A DNA stretch of 41,126 bases from Virgibacillus_O xinjiangensis (GTDB taxonomy: Bacteria; Bacillota; Bacilli; Bacillales; Amphibacillaceae). The position numbers were made by a program, and so were the translations under genes. Shown here in pieces: positions 33,003 to 39,868 of the stretch. Below the pieces are notes generated by a model, which had not been told where the DNA came from, did no database searches, and worked only from the letters and a program-made list of their open reading frames with translations. Where the stretch lies: assembly GCF_042643145.1 (NCBI RefSeq), contig NZ_JBHRSA010000053.1:1-41126 (forward strand). The letters run 5' to 3'. Numbering within the stretch: the stretch's first letter is position 1; each line of letters opens with the position of its first letter.

Positions 33003-33011
33003 TGGTATACT
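33003..33011 (+). promoter_or_regulatory. extended -10 promoter of queCDE
   Basis: TGGTATACT fits an extended -10; the -35 (near 32983) is weak. Transcription would start about 30-35 nt before the riboswitch. Confidence 0.5.
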
Positions 33012-33051
33012 TTCATGGAAAACAGAAAAAAGAAGTCTGCTTTTTGGCAGG

Positions 33052-33128
33052 AGAGGTTCGCAATTCCATCCCTCTATAAAAAACTAAGGAGATCAGACAA
33101 CACGGCTTCTTGGGTGTTGTTTTTTTTG
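33052..33128 (+). promoter_or_regulatory. preQ1-I riboswitch with terminator
   Basis: The aptamer is clear: AGAGG (33052-33056), TTCGCAATTCCATC, CCTCT (33070-33074), then the A-rich tail ATAAAAAACTAAGG that closes the pseudoknot around preQ1. It is followed by an intrinsic terminator, CAACAC (33098-33103) with GTGTTG (33114-33119) and eight T. Ligand binding should favour termination and lower queCDE expression when preQ1 is plentiful. Coding starts 53 bp later. Confidence 0.95.
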
Positions 33129-33180
33129 ATGGAAACATGCTTGCTTCTCTTCTTTTTAAAGAAAAAGGGGAGGAATAAAA

Positions 33181-33846
33181 ATGGATAACCGAAAGGCAAT
33201 TGTTGTATTCAGCGGTGGACAGGATAGTACCACCTGTCTCTTCTGGGCGCTGGAAACATTCGATGAGGTGGAAGCTGTAACGTTCCAGTATGGACAGCGG
33301 CATCACGAGGAACTGGACTGTGCCAAGGAGATTTGCCAAACGCTTGATGTACCGCATCATGAACTGGATATGTCCTTATTGAACCAGCTGGCCCCGAATG
33401 CGTTGACGCGTGGAGACATGAAAATTACGGAAGGGGAGGACGGCCCACCATCTACCTTTGTACCGGGGAGAAATCTGCTGTTCCTGTCTTTCGCAGGTGT
33501 ATTGGCAAAGCAAGTAGGTGCCGCTCACTTGATCACCGGTGTAGGAGAAACGGACTTCAGCGGATACCCGGATTGCCGGGATGTCTTCATGAAATCGTTG
33601 AATGTGACGCTGAATCTGTCCATGGATCAGGAATTTGTCATCCATACGCCGCTGATGTGGCTTGATAAGGCAGAGGTATGGGAACTCAGTGACCAACTGG
33701 GAGCTTTCGAGTTTGTCAAAGAACATACGCTCACCTGCTATAACGGGGTGAAGGGAAGCGGATGCGGCGAATGTCCTGCCTGCAAACTCCGCAACAGAGG
33801 TCTGAAGCAATATGAGGCCCGCAAGGCGGGGGTGCATGCTGAATGA
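33181..33846 (+). CDS. queC: 7-cyano-7-deazaguanine (preQ0) synthase
   Basis: This 221-residue QueC turns 7-carboxy-7-deazaguanine into preQ0 using ATP and ammonia, in the queuosine pathway. The PP-loop FSGGQDSTTC (residues 10-19) binds ATP. FVPGRNLLFLS (near 82-92) and GVGETDFSGYPDCR (about 120-133) are typical. The zinc-binding cysteines lie in GSGCGECPACKLRNRG near the C-terminus. ATG at 33181 has GGGGAGG upstream. First gene of a preQ1-controlled operon; its stop overlaps queD by four bases. Confidence 0.97.
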   Translation: MDNRKAIVVFSGGQDSTTCLFWALETFDEVEAVTFQYGQRHHEELDCAKEICQTLDVPHHELDMSLLNQLAPNALTRGDMKITEGEDGPPSTFVPGRNLLFLSFAGVLAKQVGAAHLITGVGETDFSGYPDCRDVFMKSLNVTLNLSMDQEFVIHTPLMWLDKAEVWELSDQLGAFEFVKEHTLTCYNGVKGSGCGECPACKLRNRGLKQYEARKAGVHAE

Positions 33847-34277
33847 TGCAGCAGATCTATCCGCCGGCTGTTCATGATTTTTCGTATGAAATCAACAAAG
33901 ATTTCCATTTCGCTGCCGCTCATTATATCCCACATGAAGATGCCGGTACGTGCAGGCAGCGGCATGGCCATACATATTTCACCAACATCACCGTTGCCGG
34001 GGATGAATTGGACCACACTGGGTTCTTGGTGAATTTCAAAGTGGTGAAAGATCTGATCCATAAGCGGTTCGACCACCAGACGCTGAACGATGATGAGGGC
34101 TTTTCAGATGTTGATGCAGAACTTTTCCCTACCACGGAGGTTGCGGCGCGGACCATTTGGGAAATTGTCCAGGGCTATCTGAACACCCTCCCGAACAAGC
34201 CGGCATGTGTGCAGGTATACCTGCGGGAGACACCGACCAGTTACTGCATCTACCGTCCAAAGGAGGTGCGCTCCTGA
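33843..34277 (+). CDS. queD: 6-carboxy-5,6,7,8-tetrahydropterin synthase
   Basis: This 144-residue QueD makes 6-carboxytetrahydropterin from dihydroneopterin triphosphate, the first dedicated step after GTP cyclohydrolase. Zinc ligands are visible as FHFAAAH (H27) and RHGHTY (H41, H43), with the catalytic Cys37 in GTCRQRHGH. FDHQTLND and PTTEVAARTIWEIV are family landmarks. It overlaps the queC stop (ATGA) and its own stop shares a base with the queE start. Confidence 0.96.
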   Translation: MMQQIYPPAVHDFSYEINKDFHFAAAHYIPHEDAGTCRQRHGHTYFTNITVAGDELDHTGFLVNFKVVKDLIHKRFDHQTLNDDEGFSDVDAELFPTTEVAARTIWEIVQGYLNTLPNKPACVQVYLRETPTSYCIYRPKEVRS

Positions 34278-34999
34278 TGACGATACCTGTGATGGAAATA
34301 TTCGGGCCCACCATTCAAGGGGAAGGGATGGTCATCGGCAGAAAGACGATGTTCGTCCGTACCGCTGGATGTGACTATTCCTGTTCCTGGTGTGATTCCA
34401 AATTCACCTGGGACGGTTCGGAAAAAGATGCTATCCGGAAAATGGAGCCGGAAGAAATCTTTGAAGCATTGAAAGAGGCGGGTGGTGAGAACTTCGGCCA
34501 TGTCACCATTTCCGGCGGGAATCCTGCATTGTTGGCAAGATTGGATGGGCTGGTCGATCTCCTGCATGAACATGGCATGAAGGTGGCATTGGAGACGCAG
34601 GGGAGCAAGTGGCAGGACTGGTTTATCCATATTGACGACCTGACACTGTCACCGAAACCGCCGAGCTCCGGCATGAAGACGGATTTTTCCGTACTGGATT
34701 TCATTATAGATTCATTGCAACGCAAGCAGAAGGGGGAATTCAGCCTGAAAGTGGTCATTTTTGAGGAAGCGGACTTGGAATACGCTCAGCATATCCATCA
34801 GCGGTATCCGGATGTCGAGCTGTTCCTCCAGGTGGGGAATGATGACCTGGAGACCGTGGAGGAGCAGGAATTCCTTCCTTATTCACTGCGCAGATATGAG
34901 CGGTTGATCGATCGGGTGATGGAGGATGATATATTGAAAGATGTGCGGGTGCTGCCGCAACTCCATACGTATCTGTGGGGGAACAAGCGCGGGGTGTGA
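34277..34999 (+). CDS. queE: 7-carboxy-7-deazaguanine synthase (radical SAM)
   Basis: This 240-residue QueE contracts 6-carboxytetrahydropterin to 7-carboxy-7-deazaguanine using SAM and a 4Fe-4S cluster. The cluster motif CDYSCSWC (C32, C36, C39) has the CX3CX2C spacing. IFGPTIQGEGMVIGRKTMFVR opens the protein, followed by TISGGNPAL (SAM site) and ETQGSKW. ATG at 34277 overlaps the queD stop (TGATG), with AGGAGGTG 10 bp upstream. No queF follows, so conversion of preQ0 to preQ1 must be encoded elsewhere. Confidence 0.96.
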   Translation: MTIPVMEIFGPTIQGEGMVIGRKTMFVRTAGCDYSCSWCDSKFTWDGSEKDAIRKMEPEEIFEALKEAGGENFGHVTISGGNPALLARLDGLVDLLHEHGMKVALETQGSKWQDWFIHIDDLTLSPKPPSSGMKTDFSVLDFIIDSLQRKQKGEFSLKVVIFEEADLEYAQHIHQRYPDVELFLQVGNDDLETVEEQEFLPYSLRRYERLIDRVMEDDILKDVRVLPQLHTYLWGNKRGV

Positions 35000-35090
35000 T
35001 GGCTGCGGATTCCGGCGTTCATGTGCGTTCTACTAAGAATCCTTCGCGTGCCGCTTGGTAAGCCGCAAGTAGCGCCTCACACCCGCCGCT

Positions 35091-35203
35091 GCGGAAATTC
35101 CACTACGCTTTCCGCGGGTGACCCGTGAGCTCTCTCGAACTACGTTCTTCGCGATCTCACTCTGGTCACGGTTCCCGCAGGACCCTTCGTGGATTTCCTC
35201 CGC
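35091..35203 (+). repeat. structured interspersed element, copy A (113 bp)
   Basis: Ends GCGGAAATTCCAC and GTGGATTTCCTCCGC form an imperfect terminal inverted repeat. Inside, GCGGG pairs with CCCGC, GTGACC with GGTCAC, GTGAG with CTCAC and CGAAC with GTTC, giving one long hairpin. The core TTTCCGCGGG and GGTTCCCGCAGGA is shared with copy B, which lies 125 bp downstream in the opposite orientation. Confidence 0.75.
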
Positions 35204-35328
35204 TGGTTTGGTGATTTGATTGTAGTGATGTCTGTAGCTGTAAGAGAATAGAAGAATTCAATGATAGCCGGGTGATTTTAGGTGATTGATCCACAGTCAT
35301 TCGAAAATCAGATCGATTCCATAGCGTA

Positions 35329-35441
35329 GACAAAATACGTAGACTCCAGTGGGAACAGCACGAGTATGAAGACCCCTCAGGAAGCGTCCTTTGCTTCCGA
35401 GGAGACTGAAGCCGTGCCCACGGAAAGCGAAGTATTTTGTC
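35329..35441 (-). repeat. structured interspersed element, copy B (113 bp)
   Basis: Ends GACAAAATAC and GTATTTTGTC are a perfect 10-bp inverted repeat. Read on the minus strand, GTGGG pairs with CCCAC, GCACG with CGTGC, and CCTCGGAAGC with GCTTCCTGAGG. The core TTTCCGTGGG and TGTTCCCACTGGA matches copy A, while paired bases differ in compensating ways. Length is identical to copy A. Confidence 0.78.
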
Positions 35442-35515
35442 ACAGCGGCGGCAGTATTCTGCTGTATTCGCCATAGATTGGAGCTCCATTAAAGCAATAA
35501 GCAATATAACCACTA

Positions 35516-35550
35516 AAAAAGGCTTAGAGACATTTTCTCTAAGCCTTTTT
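35516..35550. terminator. bidirectional terminator
   Basis: AAAAAGGCTTAGAGA (35516-35530) and TCTCTAAGCCTTTTT (35536-35550) form a perfect stem with a 5-nt loop. T runs occur on both strands. It probably ends the tRNA transcript on the minus strand. Confidence 0.9.
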
Positions 35551-35631
35551 CTGCAGCATTCTATTTTTTCTTGCATCAAAGCAGGATAATTATGGAAACA
35601 TCTTGAATAATTACATAGAAGGTTTTAAAAG

Positions 35632-35721
35632 CGGAGAAGGTGGGATTCGAACCCACGCGACGGTTGCCCGTCCTAATGCATTTCGAGTGCATCCCCTTCA
35701 GCCGGACTTGGGTACTTCTCC
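35632..35721 (-). tRNA. tRNA-Ser, anticodon CGA
   Basis: Minus-strand cloverleaf of 90 nt. The acceptor GGAGAAG pairs with CTTCTCC (discriminator G), D arm CCC with GGG, anticodon stem ATGCA with TGCAT and loop CTCGAAA (anticodon CGA, reads UCG). A long variable arm (GGACGGGCAACCGTC) is typical of serine. T arm is GTGGG TTCGAAT CCCAC. No CCA is encoded. Transcribed after the tRNA-like sequence from the promoter at 35821-35849. Confidence 0.97.
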
Positions 35722-35731
35722 ATCATAGAAA

Positions 35732-35800
35732 TGGTGCTGGTAGGGTGAACCCCCACACGAACATAGCGAGTAATGTGTCTATCAACTCTGCTACACCTGC
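35732..35800 (-). ncRNA. degenerate tRNA-like RNA with encoded CCA
   Basis: On the minus strand GCAGGTG (5') and TACCAGC plus ACCA (3') form a tRNA-like acceptor with one A/A mismatch and one G/T pair. The total is 69 nt including CCA. TAGCAGAGTTGATAGA resembles a D arm, but its stem does not pair. A middle stem ACAT and ATGT holds an 8-nt loop. The T region GGGGGTTCACCC lacks a normal 7-nt loop. It lies 10 bp ahead of tRNA-Ser and about 20 bp after a good promoter. Either a decayed tRNA or a conserved tRNA-like RNA. Confidence 0.5.
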
Positions 35801-35820
35801 CAATAAAAACCACATAAAAA

Positions 35821-35849
35821 ATAATAATCCTTTTTTTCGATTTCTTCAA
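35821..35849 (-). promoter_or_regulatory. promoter of the tRNA-like/tRNA-Ser transcript
   Basis: Minus strand: TTGAAG (-35), exactly 17 bp and TATTAT (-10), pointing at the tRNA-like RNA about 20 bp away. Confidence 0.75.
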
Positions 35850-35943
35850 GGGATTTGCGTGGATTTTTTTTGCTCCAATATAAGATGAAATGATGGAGTA
35901 TTTGGAATGAAAGCATACTACAAACAGGAATGGAGGATAATCA

Positions 35944-36522
35944 ATGAAAAAGCCTATGCCCATTTTCGGGCTGATTCTATTGCTGGCGAGCGCCGGCTTG
36001 GCAGTATTCTTGTGGATGGAAACGGAAAGGACAACAGAAGACCAGGCAGAAAGTGCAGCAGCGATGGAAGAGGAGGCGGAGGATGATGGTCATACGGAAG
36101 AGATTTCCGAGCAGAGGGAAAAGATCAAGGGCAGTATCAGCGAGCAAGAGCTTCAGGAGTTTGAGGAACAGGGATTGAATCCATTCGGTGAGGACAGGCC
36201 CCATTATGAATTGACGGATGACTATTACCAGGAGTATATCCATGGTATGTCCCATCAAAAGGTGAAGGCGTCGAAAAAATGGGGGTTCTACGAGATTCAC
36301 CCACAGCGGATCAACTGGCTGTTGGAAGGCATGGAGAAGGTCGCACTGGATCATGAGGATGTCTATCGGAGAATCCTTTTGAAGTGGAAGGAAGGGGATT
36401 TTTCCACGGCAGATGCCGACCATAACGCTGTCTGGGAACTGCAGGGTGGAACTGTAGGAAAGGCCAGCGGTGTCATGGATCCGGAAGAAGAACAGGCATA
36501 CTTGGAAAGTGAGAAAGAGTAA
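35944..36522 (+). CDS. DUF6241-like membrane-anchored protein
   Basis: This 192-residue protein has an N-terminal anchor helix (PIFGLILLLASAGLAVFLW) and a strongly acidic stalk (about 30-65). The C-terminal domain contains NPFGEDRPHYELTDDYYQEY, IHGMSHQKVKASKKWGFYEI and DHNAVWELQGGTVGKASG. These motifs resemble the DUF6241 family as I remember it; its function is unknown. ATG at 35944 follows TGGAGGAT. The domain should lie outside the membrane. Confidence 0.75.
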   Translation: MKKPMPIFGLILLLASAGLAVFLWMETERTTEDQAESAAAMEEEAEDDGHTEEISEQREKIKGSISEQELQEFEEQGLNPFGEDRPHYELTDDYYQEYIHGMSHQKVKASKKWGFYEIHPQRINWLLEGMEKVALDHEDVYRRILLKWKEGDFSTADADHNAVWELQGGTVGKASGVMDPEEEQAYLESEKE

Positions 36523-36618
36523 GTGAGTAAAAAACGATAAGCAGTTTTCTTGCCAGTTTTCCTCCTCTTTTGTAACAATGAAGACAGTACTTAGTTTATA
36601 AAATGGAGGAATCAATAC

Positions 36619-37170
36619 ATGAAAATAGCAGCTTTGGTAGGTAGTAACAGGAAAGACTCATACAACAGACAGCTTACTGCATACATGCAGAAAAGGTATG
36701 ACGGGAAATTGGACATAGAAGTCCTCCCGATCGACCAGCTTCCATTCTATAATCAGGATGACGAACTCAATCCGCCTCAAATTGTAGAGGACCTACGTAG
36801 TATCATCAAGGAGAGCGATGGTATCCTTATTGCAACACCGGAATACAATGGTTCCATTTCCGGAATGTTGAAGAATGCTCTCGACTGGTTTTCCCGTGTG
36901 GATCAGGTCATGGTCAATAAACCGACCATGATTGTCGGTGCGTCCATGGGAGCTCTGGGCACTGTCAAGGCCCAACTGCAACTTCGCCAGATCCTTAATG
37001 CGCCTGGAATCGGTGCTTTGACCCTGCCGGGAAATGAGGTAGTGATCGGCACTGTTCATGAAAAAATCGATGCTGACGGCAACTTAATGGATGAGCAGAC
37101 CATTTCCTTCCTTGATCATGTTGTGGAAAACTTCATTAAATGGGCGGAAAATGTGAAATTCTATAGCTAA
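36619..37170 (+). CDS. NADPH-dependent FMN reductase (azoreductase-like)
   Basis: This 183-residue flavodoxin-fold enzyme starts MKIAALVGSNRKDSYNRQL, with the FMN phosphate loop at 8-15. The signature TPEYNGSISGMLKNALDWFS (about 74-93) and GASMGALGTVKAQLQLRQIL follow, as in YhdA-type reductases. It should reduce FMN, quinones or azo compounds using NAD(P)H. ATG at 36619 follows TGGAGGAATC. A single gene. Confidence 0.92.
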   Translation: MKIAALVGSNRKDSYNRQLTAYMQKRYDGKLDIEVLPIDQLPFYNQDDELNPPQIVEDLRSIIKESDGILIATPEYNGSISGMLKNALDWFSRVDQVMVNKPTMIVGASMGALGTVKAQLQLRQILNAPGIGALTLPGNEVVIGTVHEKIDADGNLMDEQTISFLDHVVENFIKWAENVKFYS

Positions 37171-37187
37171 ATAGTATATAAATGGAA

Positions 37188-37226
37188 GGACACGTCTCCC
37201 GTCATAGGACTAGGGGCGTGTTTTTT
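37188..37226 (+). terminator. probable terminator
   Basis: ACACGTCTCCC and GGGGCGTGT can pair around TAGGACTA, followed by six T. The stem is imperfect. Confidence 0.6.
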
Positions 37227-37245
37227 CATGGGAAGGCAAAGGAAT

Positions 37246-37285
37246 TTGGCAAAATGTGTAAGACATGTTGTATAATCAAACATGT
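37246..37285 (+). promoter_or_regulatory. promoter with overlapping inverted repeat
   Basis: TATAAT at 37271-37276 is the likely -10; TTGGCA at 37246 is a possible -35, but with 19-bp spacing. ACATGTT (37263-37269) and AACATGT (37279-37285) are a perfect inverted repeat around the -10, a possible operator. Confidence 0.45.
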
Positions 37286-37350
37286 AATAGAAGTGGTCCA
37301 GCAATAATCGACCATATTTCTTAGTGATTGATAGATTGGGAGGGTAAACA

Positions 37351-37869
37351 ATGAAAAAGTTACTTATTTTGGCATTCCTTGTTCCTATGTTATTGGCTGC
37401 GTGTTCGAATGATGAACCTGCCGATGAACCGACAGACACGGATCAAGAGGAAACGACAGAGAATGGTCAGGAAGAGGAAACAGCCGGTGAAAATGAAGAA
37501 GAGCCTGCTGATGAAACGACAGATGAATCGGATCAGGCAGGGGAAGACAATGAAGCAGCAGATGAAGGTGGAACCGCTGAAGAGGCACCAGAAGAAGAAG
37601 CTGATGACACCGAAGGAACAGAAGACGGATCAACTGAGGAACAGAAGAACAATGAAGCTCGGGAGAGAGAAGAGGTTACGTTCCAAGGGTTGGCTGATTC
37701 CCATTCCATGGAGGTCCAGACAGCCGAAGGAGATGTAAAGGTCGTATCCTTCTCTCCAGATGATTATGAATTGCTGGGCGAATTATCCCCAGGCACCACC
37801 ATTTCCTATGAATTGACAGAAACGGAAGATGGTATGGTGTATGCAGAGAATGTAGAGGTCGTCGAATAA
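37351..37869 (+). CDS. acidic lipoprotein, 172 aa
   Basis: The signal MKKLLILAFLVPMLLAAC gives a lipidated Cys18. About 90 residues of Glu/Asp/Thr-rich spacer follow (for example EPTDTDQEETTENGQEEE). A compact C-terminal beta domain of about 65 residues begins VTFQGLADSHSMEVQTAEGD and ends TISYELTETEDGMVYAENVE. It resembles surface lipoproteins with a disordered stalk; the acidic stalk fits a salt-tolerant organism. No function is known. ATG at 37351 follows TGGGAGGG. Confidence 0.8.
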   Translation: MKKLLILAFLVPMLLAACSNDEPADEPTDTDQEETTENGQEEETAGENEEEPADETTDESDQAGEDNEAADEGGTAEEAPEEEADDTEGTEDGSTEEQKNNEAREREEVTFQGLADSHSMEVQTAEGDVKVVSFSPDDYELLGELSPGTTISYELTETEDGMVYAENVEVVE

Positions 37870-37908
37870 ACCAGACGGCGCCAATGAAAATATGAGTAGA
37901 AGTTCAGG

Positions 37909-37945
37909 CACGCTTTCGGTCCTATGACAGAAGGCGTGTTTTTTT
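37909..37945 (+). terminator. intrinsic terminator
   Basis: CACGCTTT and AAGGCGTG pair around a loop, followed by seven T. Confidence 0.75.
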
Positions 37946-38120
37946 GATTGATTAGACTGGGGAGATCGGGACCATCGGCAAGTATGTGCCCGTTATCAAG
38001 CCATATACCTGCGTTTTCACCCCGCTGAATCGTTCTAGGAAAGAAACAGCACATTAAATGACTGAAAAATCTCCTTTTTTTTACTATTGATCTTTGGTAT
38101 CATAAGTGTATGTTTAGCAA

Positions 38121-38149
38121 TTGACAAACTTTTCTCATAGGTACAAATA
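38121..38149 (+). promoter_or_regulatory. possible promoter of the amino-acid transporter
   Basis: A perfect TTGACA at 38121-38126; the -10 is weak (CAAATA at 17 bp or AAATAA at 18 bp). Confidence 0.4.
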
Positions 38150-38171
38150 ATCAAAAAGGGGGAATTGTTTT

Positions 38172-38960
38172 ATGAGAGAAAGAAAATGGTTTGCAGCAGT
38201 GCTGATGATTGGACTTGCTCTTCTGCTGGCAGCTTGCGGCTCCGGGGAAGATGTGGATGGGGCAGAAGAAGGCACGGCTGAATTAGAGGATAGTTATACG
38301 GTGGTCAGTGACAACTCCTTTGTTCCTTTTGAATTCATGAAAGACGGAGAGCATGTCGGTTTTGACATCGACCTGATCAACGCCATCGCTGATGAGGCGG
38401 GTTTTGAAATCGAGATGGAGACCACCAACTTTGATGGTATCATCCCTGGCCTCCAGACAGGTCAATTCGATATTGCCATTGCGGGGATCGGTATTACCGA
38501 AGAAAGGAAGAAGAGCATCGATTACAGTGATCCTTACTTCGAATCCGGTCTGGCCATCGGGGTAGCAGCAGATAATGAGGATATTAAAGGTATCGAGGAC
38601 TTGGAGGGCAAAACGATTGCCACACGTCTGGGGTCCACTAGCTCTGCCTATATCAAAGAGAATATCGAAGGAGCAGAAGCAAACGAATATGAACAGTTGG
38701 ACCAGGCATACTTAGCTGTTGAAAATGGCAGTGCCGATGCCATCCTGTATGACGACCCGAATGTCCGCTACTATATCCAGACTTCCGGTGAAGACAGCCT
38801 GAAAGTCGTCGGTGACTTGTATCAGGCGGAGGATTATGGAATTGCCGTGACCAAAGGCAAGGAAGAGGTTGTGCAAGCCATCAATGAGGCGCTTGCTACA
38901 TTGAAAGAAAACGGCACCTACGATGAAATCTATGAAAAATGGTTCGGTGCAGCTGAGTAG
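38172..38960 (+). CDS. glnH: polar amino-acid ABC transporter, substrate-binding lipoprotein
   Basis: This 262-residue family-3 solute-binding lipoprotein has the signal ending LLLAACGSGE (Cys near 21). The bilobed domain starts YTVVSDNSFVPFEFMKDG, with HVGFDIDLINAIADEAGFE, IIPGLQTGQFDIAIAGIGIT and EERKKSIDYSDPY, the classic signature for glutamine, arginine or cystine receptors. GlnH-like by pattern; the ligand itself is inferred. ATG at 38172 follows AAAGGGGG. A terminator-like hairpin separates it from the permease. Confidence 0.9.
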   Translation: MRERKWFAAVLMIGLALLLAACGSGEDVDGAEEGTAELEDSYTVVSDNSFVPFEFMKDGEHVGFDIDLINAIADEAGFEIEMETTNFDGIIPGLQTGQFDIAIAGIGITEERKKSIDYSDPYFESGLAIGVAADNEDIKGIEDLEGKTIATRLGSTSSAYIKENIEGAEANEYEQLDQAYLAVENGSADAILYDDPNVRYYIQTSGEDSLKVVGDLYQAEDYGIAVTKGKEEVVQAINEALATLKENGTYDEIYEKWFGAAE

Positions 38961-39036
38961 AACAACCAATTGAATAGAGACAACCGAGAGGTATACGTCA
39001 ACTCGTGAACAGATGGATGGGGCTTATCCCACTGTA

Positions 39037-39152
39037 CAGGAGGGACTTCGGTTCCTGTGTATGAACGCCTTTTTGGCACAAATATAGTGGTTTATCCAAG
39101 AATGAATGAAACTTGGCTGTTTCGTGCCTTTGCTCGTATACAGCCAAGTTTT
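39037..39152 (+). terminator. intercistronic hairpins between binding protein and permease
   Basis: ACAGGA and TCCTGT (39037-39061) form one hairpin. AAACTTGGCTGT (39109-39120) and ACAGCCAAGTTT (39140-39151) form another followed by more T, a typical intrinsic terminator. It should reduce permease and ATPase expression relative to the binding protein. Confidence 0.75.
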
Positions 39153-39208
39153 TTTACTGTTCACTGTGATTGGAAGATGAAGTGACTAACAGAAGTAGAG
39201 GTGAAAGT

Positions 39209-39868
39209 ATGATTGATTTTGATTGGGCCGGCGTCATAGACTTTCTGCCGGAACTCGGCACCGGCTTGTATTATACATTGCTCATATCCATTGTCGGGCT
39301 GTTGCTGGGTTTTGTGCTCGGGGCCATTTTCGGACTGGGCAGAATTTCAAAAAGTAAAATAGTATATGCCCTGTCATCCATTTATGTGGAGATTATCAGG
39401 GGTACACCCGTACTTGTACAAGCTATTTGGATATTTTTCGCTCTACCGCTGATCACCGGCTATAATATGGAGTCGGTGACAGCAGGTATTATTGTCATCG
39501 CCCTGAATTCAGGGGCATATATCGCAGAAATCGTCCGCGGTGCGGTGGATTCCGTGGATAAAGGGCAAAAGGAGGCCGGACGGTCCCTTGGTCTGGATCA
39601 GCGCCAGACCATGAGGTACATCATATGGCCACAGGCGTTCAAGCGCATGATCCCACCATTGGGCAACCAATTCATCATCAGTATCAAGGATACATCGCTC
39701 CTATCGGTCATTCTTGTACCGGAGTTGATGTTCCAAGGCCGGATGATTGCGTCGAACTATTTTAATGCTGTGGAAATCTACACGGCTGTGGCAGTTTTCT
39801 ATCTTGCCATAACCCTGTCATTGTCCTTTGTACTCCGGTTAATAGAAAGAAGGTTGGATATCCAATGA
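39209..39868 (+). CDS. glnP: polar amino-acid ABC transporter permease
   Basis: This 219-residue permease of the HisM/GlnP type has five predicted helices. The start FDWAGVIDFLPELGTGLYYTL, the segment IRGTPVLVQAIWIFFALP and the EAA loop EAGRSLGLDQRQTMRYIIWPQA contact the ATPase. The frame begins at 39170, but ATG at 39209 has GAGGTGA upstream. Its stop overlaps the ATPase start by four bases (ATGA). As the only permease gene it probably forms a homodimer. Confidence 0.93.
   Translation: MIDFDWAGVIDFLPELGTGLYYTLLISIVGLLLGFVLGAIFGLGRISKSKIVYALSSIYVEIIRGTPVLVQAIWIFFALPLITGYNMESVTAGIIVIALNSGAYIAEIVRGAVDSVDKGQKEAGRSLGLDQRQTMRYIIWPQAFKRMIPPLGNQFIISIKDTSLLSVILVPELMFQGRMIASNYFNAVEIYTAVAVFYLAITLSLSFVLRLIERRLDIQ

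Larger units (their letters stand above)
35000..35631. other. gene-free region with two structured repeats
   Basis: After queE there is no supported gene up to the tRNA. It contains the two 113-bp inverted elements described separately (35091-35203, 35329-35441) and a bidirectional terminator at 35516-35550. The 35205-35325 segment between them shows nothing recognisable. Confidence 0.6.
37870..38171. other. intergenic region upstream of the ABC transporter
   Basis: It holds the lipoprotein terminator (37909-37945) and a possible promoter near 38121. GGAGAT (37962-37967) can pair at long range with ATCTCC before a run of eight T near 38070-38083, which might be an attenuator. No gene is supported. 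Confidence 0.35.

Noticed and set aside
35166..35579. 137-residue minus-strand frame after queE
   Set aside because: It crosses both structured repeats and a terminator, with no recognisable domain.
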